Shown here piece after piece: positions 59,581-64,000 of a stretch of 64,000 nucleotides of DNA. The translations under genes were made by a program, and so were the position numbers. This stretch comes from Sutterella wadsworthensis (lineage in GTDB: Bacteria > Pseudomonadota > Gammaproteobacteria > Burkholderiales > Burkholderiaceae_F), in contig NZ_QNRV01000004.1 in NCBI RefSeq assembly GCF_003315195.1, positions 1 through 64,000 of the forward strand, given 5' to 3'. Position 1 is the stretch's first letter; each line of letters opens with the position of its first letter. The notes below the pieces were generated by a model, which saw only the letters and a program-made list of their open reading frames with translations, searched no databases and had not been told where the DNA came from.

Positions 59581-62199
59581 TTAAGCAGACTGCTCTGCCT
59601 TCGCTTTTTCCACGTCGAAGGTAAAGTCTTCGCCAGCAGTCCCCACCTTGACGGTGTCGCCCGGCGCAGCTTTGCCTTCGAGGAGGAGCCGAGCAATGCC
59701 GTTCTCGATGCGGTCCTGAATCGCACGGCGCAGCGGACGAGCGCCGAACTGCGGATCGAACCCCACCTTGGCGATTTCGTCGAGCGCGGGTTCCGTCACA
59801 TCCAGACCGATCTGCTGAGCGGTCATGCGTTTGCGGAGCTGCTCGAGCTGGATCTCAGCAATCTTGCGCACGTTGGCTGCGTCAAGGCTGTTGAAGACCA
59901 CAATCTCGTCAATACGGTTGACGAACTCAGGACGGAAGTGCGCACGCACCTCCTGCATCACAGCGGACTTGATCTTGTCCTGCGGTTCACCCTGCATTTC
60001 CTGAATCTCAGCCGAGCCAAGGTTCGAGGTCATGACGATCACGCAGTTCTTGAAGTCCACCGTGCGGCCCTGACCGTCCGTCATGCGGCCGTCGTCGAGC
60101 ACCTGCAGCAATACGTTAAAGACATCCGGATGAGCCTTTTCGACTTCGTCGAGCAGGATCACTGAATAGGGCTTACGCCGCACGGCTTCCGTCAAGTAGC
60201 CGCCTTCTTCGTAGCCGACGTATCCCGGAGGCGCACCGATCAAACGAGCAACGCTGTGCTTTTCCATGAATTCCGACATATCGATGCGGATCATCGCCTC
60301 GTCGTTATCAAAGAGGAATTCTGCGAGTGCTTTCGTCAGCTCGGTCTTGCCGACACCCGTCGGGCCAAGGAAGAGGAAGCTGCCGTACGGGCGGTTGGGA
60401 TCCGACAGACCAGCACGGCTTCTCAGAATGGTTTCCGTGACGCGCTTGACCGCTTCATCCTGACCGATAACACGCTTTTCAAGCGCATCGGCCATATGCA
60501 ACAGCTTCTGGCGCTCGCCTTCCATCATCTTCGAAACCGGAATACCGGTTGCGCGGCTCACCACCTCAGCGATTTCCTCAGCGCCTACGCTCGTGCGCAG
60601 CAGCTTCGGACCGCCTTTTTCAGTCTTCTCAGTATCCTTTTCGGCCTTTTCCGCACGCTTGAGCTTTTCTTCGAGCTTGGGCAGCACGGCGTACTGAAGC
60701 TCTGCGAGCTTCTCGTACTGAGCCTGACGACGGTACTCATCCATCTGACGGCGGACGCGGTCGATTTCATCGCGCACGCTCTTTTCACCAAGCGCTTCGC
60801 TCTTTTCCTTCTTCCAGACCTCTTCGAGGTCGGCGTACTCGCGCGAAAGTTTTTCGATTTCGGCTTCAATCGCAGCGAGACGCTTCTTGGAGGCGTCGTC
60901 CGTTTCCTTCTTCATCGCTTCGCGCTCGATCTTTAACTGGATCAAGCGGCGGTCGAGCTTATCGAGGGCTTCGGGCTTGCTGTCGATTTCCATCTTCACG
61001 CGGGCAGCCGCCTCATCGATCAAGTCAATGGCCTTATCGGGCAGGTAGCGGTCGGTAATGTAGCGATGCGAAAGTTCAGCAGCTGCGACAATGGCCGGAT
61101 CGGTAATCTCCACACCGTGATGGGCTTCATACTTTTCCTGCAGGCCGCGCAGAATAGCGATGGTGTCTTCAACCGAAGGCTCATCGACAAACACTTTCTG
61201 GAAGCGGCGTTCAAGCGCAGCGTCCTTTTCGACGTACTTGCGGTATTCATCGAGTGTCGTCGCGCCAATCACATGAAGTTCGCCGCGGGCGAGTGCGGGT
61301 TTAAGCATATTGCCCGCATCCATGCTGCCCTCGGTTTTGCCGGCGCCGACGACCGTATGAATTTCGTCGATGAAGAGAATGATTTTCCCTTCCTGAGCCG
61401 TCACTTCCTGAAGGAGCTTCTTCAGACGCTCTTCAAACTCACCACGATACTTCGCACCGGCAATCAGACCCGCCATATCGAGCGAGAGAATCACCTTGTT
61501 GCGCAGGGTATCGGGCACTTCATTGTTGACGATTCGCTGAGCAAGGCCTTCCACGACGGCGGTCTTACCAACACCGGGTTCGCCGATCAGCACGGGGTTG
61601 TTTTTCGTGCGGCGCTGCAGAATCTGCATCGTGCGGCGAATTTCATCATCGCGGCCGATCACCGGATCAAGCTTGCCCTGACGAGCACGCTCGGTGAGGT
61701 CAATCGTGTATTTCTTGAGCGCTTCACGCTGATTTTCCGCGTCGGGATCGTCGGCTTTGTCCGTTCCGCGCACGGCTTTGATGGCCTCTTCCATTGCACG
61801 GCGTGTAAGCCCGGCCTCTTTGGCCAGACGTCCGGCTTCGGTCTTGTCCTCGGTAAGGGCAAGCAGCGCCATTTCCGTCGAAATGTATTCGTCGCCCGCC
61901 TTCATGGCCTCTTTTTCCGTGAGGTTCAAGAGGTTCATCAAGTCGCGCGAAATCTGAACATCGCCGCCCTGCCCCGTCACTTTGGGCAGACGGTCAACGG
62001 CATCCTTCACGTCACGTTCGAGGCGTCCGACATTCACGCCGGCGCGCTCGAGCAGACTGCGCGTAGACCCTTCCGTATCGGCGAGCAGAGCGGCGAGCAG
62101 GTGCAGGGGTTCCATGAACTGATTGTCATGAGCCAGCGCAATCGACTGCGCACTCCCTATGGCATCCTGAAACTTCGTCGTTAACTTGTCTTGACGCAT
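59581..62199 (-). CDS. clpB: ATP-dependent disaggregase ClpB
   Basis: ClpB, with DnaK, rescues aggregated proteins after heat stress. The 872-residue chain contains the Clp N-domain ([27 protein letters not shown]) and NBD1 with Walker [10 protein letters not shown]. The coiled-coil M domain covers about residues 400-530 ([19 protein letters not shown]). NBD2 has [20 protein letters not shown], and the arginine-finger region is RPLRRAIQ. The ATG at 62199 has AAGGAG at nine bases; the 33-residue extension to 62298 lies within the promoter region and is rejected. A sigma-32 type promoter lies about 90 bases upstream. Confidence 0.97.
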   Translation of the reverse strand: MRQDKLTTKFQDAIGSAQSIALAHDNQFMEPLHLLAALLADTEGSTRSLLERAGVNVGRLERDVKDAVDRLPKVTGQGGDVQISRDLMNLLNLTEKEAMKAGDEYISTEMALLALTEDKTEAGRLAKEAGLTRRAMEEAIKAVRGTDKADDPDAENQREALKKYTIDLTERARQGKLDPVIGRDDEIRRTMQILQRRTKNNPVLIGEPGVGKTAVVEGLAQRIVNNEVPDTLRNKVILSLDMAGLIAGAKYRGEFEERLKKLLQEVTAQEGKIILFIDEIHTVVGAGKTEGSMDAGNMLKPALARGELHVIGATTLDEYRKYVEKDAALERRFQKVFVDEPSVEDTIAILRGLQEKYEAHHGVEITDPAIVAAAELSHRYITDRYLPDKAIDLIDEAAARVKMEIDSKPEALDKLDRRLIQLKIEREAMKKETDDASKKRLAAIEAEIEKLSREYADLEEVWKKEKSEALGEKSVRDEIDRVRRQMDEYRRQAQYEKLAELQYAVLPKLEEKLKRAEKAEKDTEKTEKGGPKLLRTSVGAEEIAEVVSRATGIPVSKMMEGERQKLLHMADALEKRVIGQDEAVKRVTETILRSRAGLSDPNRPYGSFLFLGPTGVGKTELTKALAEFLFDNDEAMIRIDMSEFMEKHSVARLIGAPPGYVGYEEGGYLTEAVRRKPYSVILLDEVEKAHPDVFNVLLQVLDDGRMTDGQGRTVDFKNCVIVMTSNLGSAEIQEMQGEPQDKIKSAVMQEVRAHFRPEFVNRIDEIVVFNSLDAANVRKIAEIQLEQLRKRMTAQQIGLDVTEPALDEIAKVGFDPQFGARPLRRAIQDRIENGIARLLLEGKAAPGDTVKVGTAGEDFTFDVEKAKAEQSA

Positions 62200-62282
62200 A
62201 TATAAAAACTCCTTTGGAGAGGTCCCGCCTTGACGAAGCCCTTTTGTAGGGTTCCGCCGGGGTTCCTCCCGAACATAGCTTC

Positions 62283-62312
62283 TATATGGGGTCAACACCG
62301 ATTAGAAACAAG
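62283..62312 (-). promoter_or_regulatory. Sigma-32 (RpoH) type promoter of clpB
   Basis: On the minus strand CTTGTTT (-35, 62306-62312) and CCCCATATA (-10, 62283-62291) are 14 bases apart. The -10 matches the heat-shock consensus CCCCATnT. The -35 matches CTTGAAA at five of seven positions. Confidence 0.7.
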
Positions 62313-62338
62313 GGCGCCGATTCCAGGAAACGGCGCCC
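62312..62338 (-). terminator. Hairpin downstream of moaE
   Basis: GGGCGCCG pairs perfectly with CGGCGCCC around an 11-base loop. The minus strand continues with TTGTTTCT, a weak U-run that overlaps the clpB -35 element by one base. Confidence 0.55.
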
Positions 62339-62386
62339 ATTAACGAATGGTTTCACTTTCAAGTTGACGCAGAGTATGTTTTCTGT

Positions 62387-62848
62387 CTACACAAGCCACC
62401 GCTCTCGCGCCTTGTCGTCGCTCTCGCGGGCATCAACCCAGCGTTCACCGTCCGGCGTCTGCTCCTTCTTCCAGAAAGGCGCCTCGGTTTTGAGCCAGTC
62501 CATGATGTATTCACAGCCAGCAAATGCGTCGCTGCGGTGCTCGGCCGAGGTGAGGCAGAGCACGATTCTGTCACCCACCTTCAGTTCGCCCACGCGGTGC
62601 ACAACAATCACATCCACCAAATGAAAGCGTTCGCGCGCGGCGGCCGCGATCTTCGCGAGCGACTTTTCAGTCATGCCCGGATAGTGTTCGAGCGTCATGC
62701 GCGACACCGCTGCACCGTCATTCTTATTGCGCACCAAGCCCACAAATGACGCTACGCCGCCTGCCGACGGACTCTCACGCATGATGCGGGACAGTTCTTC
62801 GTCCAGCGAAAAATCCGCCTCACCCACTCGGATGTCAGTAATGGCCAT
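62387..62848 (-). CDS. moaE: Molybdopterin synthase catalytic subunit
   Basis: MoaE uses the thiocarboxylate of MoaD to insert the dithiolene sulfurs of molybdopterin. The 153-residue protein shows GGVASFVGLVRNKNDG, then LEHYPGMTEKSLAKI, VHRVGELKVGD, and the active-site segment SAEHRSDAFAGCEYIMDWLKTEAPFWKKE with the catalytic lysines. Length matches E. coli MoaE (150). It starts one base after the moaD stop codon region, so the pair is cotranslated. clpB follows after a hairpin. Confidence 0.96.
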   Translation of the reverse strand: MAITDIRVGEADFSLDEELSRIMRESPSAGGVASFVGLVRNKNDGAAVSRMTLEHYPGMTEKSLAKIAAAARERFHLVDVIVVHRVGELKVGDRIVLCLTSAEHRSDAFAGCEYIMDWLKTEAPFWKKEQTPDGERWVDARESDDKARERWLV

Positions 62849-62849
62849 C

Positions 62850-63107
62850 TCAGCCCCCGGTCACCGGCGGGAAGAAGGCGACTTCATCGCCCTCTTTGAC
62901 GACTGCATCATCACCGGCAAGCTCTTGATTTACCGCCGCGCGAATGCGTTTGAGGTTGCGAAAGGCATGCGCCCACACCTCTCCCTTGGCAATCAGGGCT
63001 TCGCGCACTTGAGCAACAGAGGCCGCATCGCCAGCGAGCTCAACGGTTTCCGTACCGGTGCCGACCGCATCACGCAGACTGGCAAAAAAGATGACCTTGA
63101 CCTTCAT
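62850..63107 (-). CDS. moaD: Molybdopterin synthase sulfur-carrier subunit
   Basis: This 85-residue ubiquitin-fold protein begins MKVKVIFFASLRDAVGTG and ends in the obligatory Gly-Gly that is thiocarboxylated. The VVKEGDEVAFFPPVTGG tail is diagnostic. It lies between moeA (42-base gap) and moaE in one operon. Confidence 0.95.
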   Translation of the reverse strand: MKVKVIFFASLRDAVGTGTETVELAGDAASVAQVREALIAKGEVWAHAFRNLKRIRAAVNQELAGDDAVVKEGDEVAFFPPVTGG

Positions 63108-63149
63108 GAATATTCCTTCTTATAAGGATGACAGGGTTTTCCCGCAATC

Positions 63150-64000
63150 TTACGCAAAGAACTGCGCAAAGGGGTAATAGTGCACCACATCTCCGCGATG
63201 GATGACCGCCCCCGACGGAATGTCGACCAGGCCATCTGCCCATGCACAGCTCGAAAGCACCTGCGAATTCTGCGTGTGATAGATATCCAGCCCGCCCTCT
63301 GCGTTGCGCCGCACGCGAACGAATTCCTCACGGTCGCCAGCCTTGAGCCAGTCAAAATCCGCCCGGATCTTCATCGGGGTGAGATCCACTTCCTTCAGTC
63401 CCATACGACGCAAAAGGAAGGGGCGCGCCATCATCAGCAGCACAACGAAGCCTGAAACCGGGTTGCCCGGAAGCCCTACAAAAGGAACGTCCTTTACTTC
63501 GCCGAATGCCAGCGGCTTGCCGGGCTTGAGCTTCACGCGCCACAGATCGATGCGGCCGAGCGCTTCAACGGCGGGCTTAATGTGATCTTCTTCGCCCACC
63601 GACATGCCGCCCGTCGTGAGAATCACGTCCGACGTTTCCGCAGCGTGCTCGAAGGCGCGCTTGGTGGCCTCCAGGCTGTCCGGAACGCTGCCAAGGTCTG
63701 TCACCTCGCAGCCCAGAAGCTGCAGGATGCTGCGCACCATGAAACGGTTGGAGTTGTAGATGCCGCCCGGATGAAGCGGTTCGCCGGGCTGCACGAGTTC
63801 ATCGCCGGAAAAGAAGACCCCGACGCGCAGCTTCCGGAACACCGTCACATATGCACGGCCGATCGAGGCGGCCATACCGATGGCTCCCGGCGTCAGGCGG
63901 TCGCCCACGTGAAGAATGACGCTGCCGGCCGCCACGTCGGAGCCTTGACGGCGCACCCAGGCACCGATCTGCGGAGTCTGCGAGAAGGCGACAACATCAC
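63150..64000 (-). CDS. moeA: Molybdopterin molybdotransferase (N-terminal part beyond the window)
   Basis: MoeA inserts molybdate into adenylylated molybdopterin. The minus-strand frame is open to the right edge, so only the C-terminal 280 or so residues are present. Signatures are GDRLTPGAIGMAASIG, LRVGVFFSGDELVQPGEPLHPGGIYNSN, the MoCF motif ILTTGGMSVGEEDHIKPAVEALG, and the loop VGLPGNPVSGFVVL. Domain IV, a beta-barrel, ends the protein. It is the first gene of the visible moeA-moaD-moaE operon. The start codon is outside the window. Confidence 0.95.
   Translation of the reverse strand, partial: DVVAFSQTPQIGAWVRRQGSDVAAGSVILHVGDRLTPGAIGMAASIGRAYVTVFRKLRVGVFFSGDELVQPGEPLHPGGIYNSNRFMVRSILQLLGCEVTDLGSVPDSLEATKRAFEHAAETSDVILTTGGMSVGEEDHIKPAVEALGRIDLWRVKLKPGKPLAFGEVKDVPFVGLPGNPVSGFVVLLMMARPFLLRRMGLKEVDLTPMKIRADFDWLKAGDREEFVRVRRNAEGGLDIYHTQNSQVLSSCAWADGLVDIPSGAVIHRGDVVHYYPFAQFFA

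Overview
The window looks like a chromosomal segment of an anaerobic or microaerophilic Betaproteobacterium (Burkholderiales), most likely from the gut-associated Sutterellaceae. Three things point there. The housekeeping order is betaproteobacterial: lepA-lepB-rnc-era-recO-pdxJ-nagZ, fabH-fabD-fabG-acpP-fabF, and orn-M48-rsgA. The outer-membrane porin is of the betaproteobacterial 16-strand type. There is also a compact fumarate and aspartate respiration island (Dcu transporter, aspartase, fumarate reductase FrdAB, a second Dcu carrier, serine dehydratase). Genus placement is inference from gene content, not from an alignment.

Layout. 1-6.6 kb: the 3' end of an autotransporter, a possible small structured RNA, a double-HTH protein, a fused permease-ATPase ABC transporter, an NhaD-type antiporter, a porin and a divergent MarR regulator. 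6.6-12.4 kb: pncB, a TRIC/UPF0126 membrane protein, an amidohydrolase, nagZ and pdxJ. 12.5-23.4 kb: recO, era, rnc, lepB, lepA and the fatty-acid synthesis genes, all on the minus strand; acpS and plsX are missing from their usual positions. 23.8-27 kb: rpmF and seven tRNA genes (five identical tRNA-Gly(GCC), one Cys, one Leu) in two blocks around rclA. 27.1-34.4 kb: dcu, aspA, frdB, frdA, then a 1.2 kb AT-rich gene-free stretch. 34.4-48.7 kb: ridA, recG, oxyR, an AI-2E family protein, sdaA, dcuC, orn, a degenerate M48 peptidase, rsgA, moaA and putP. 49-52 kb: an orphan GsiB-like binding protein and a DUF2863-like protein. 52.2-58.3 kb: an accessory locus with an exported FAD reductase, a FixJ-type response regulator, a PhnD-domain sensor kinase and a divergent carboxylesterase lipoprotein. 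58.4-64 kb: a periplasmic protein with HP repeats, clpB behind a sigma-32 type promoter, and moaE, moaD and moeA.

How the genes work together. The Dcu carrier imports aspartate or fumarate and exports succinate, AspA makes fumarate from aspartate, and FrdAB reduces fumarate; the same 6-2-6 inverted repeat lies upstream of both aspA and frdA. Molybdenum cofactor genes (moaA; moaE-moaD-moeA) fit respiratory oxidoreductases encoded elsewhere. The best candidate for an undescribed system is 52.2-58.3 kb: a two-component system whose likely binding site (13 identical bases containing TTACG-CA-CGTAA) occurs twice, once upstream of the exported flavoprotein reductase and once between the sensor gene and the divergent esterase. 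I propose that it senses and uses an extracytoplasmic ester or enoate as an electron acceptor. No CRISPR array, rRNA gene, IS element or prophage was seen.
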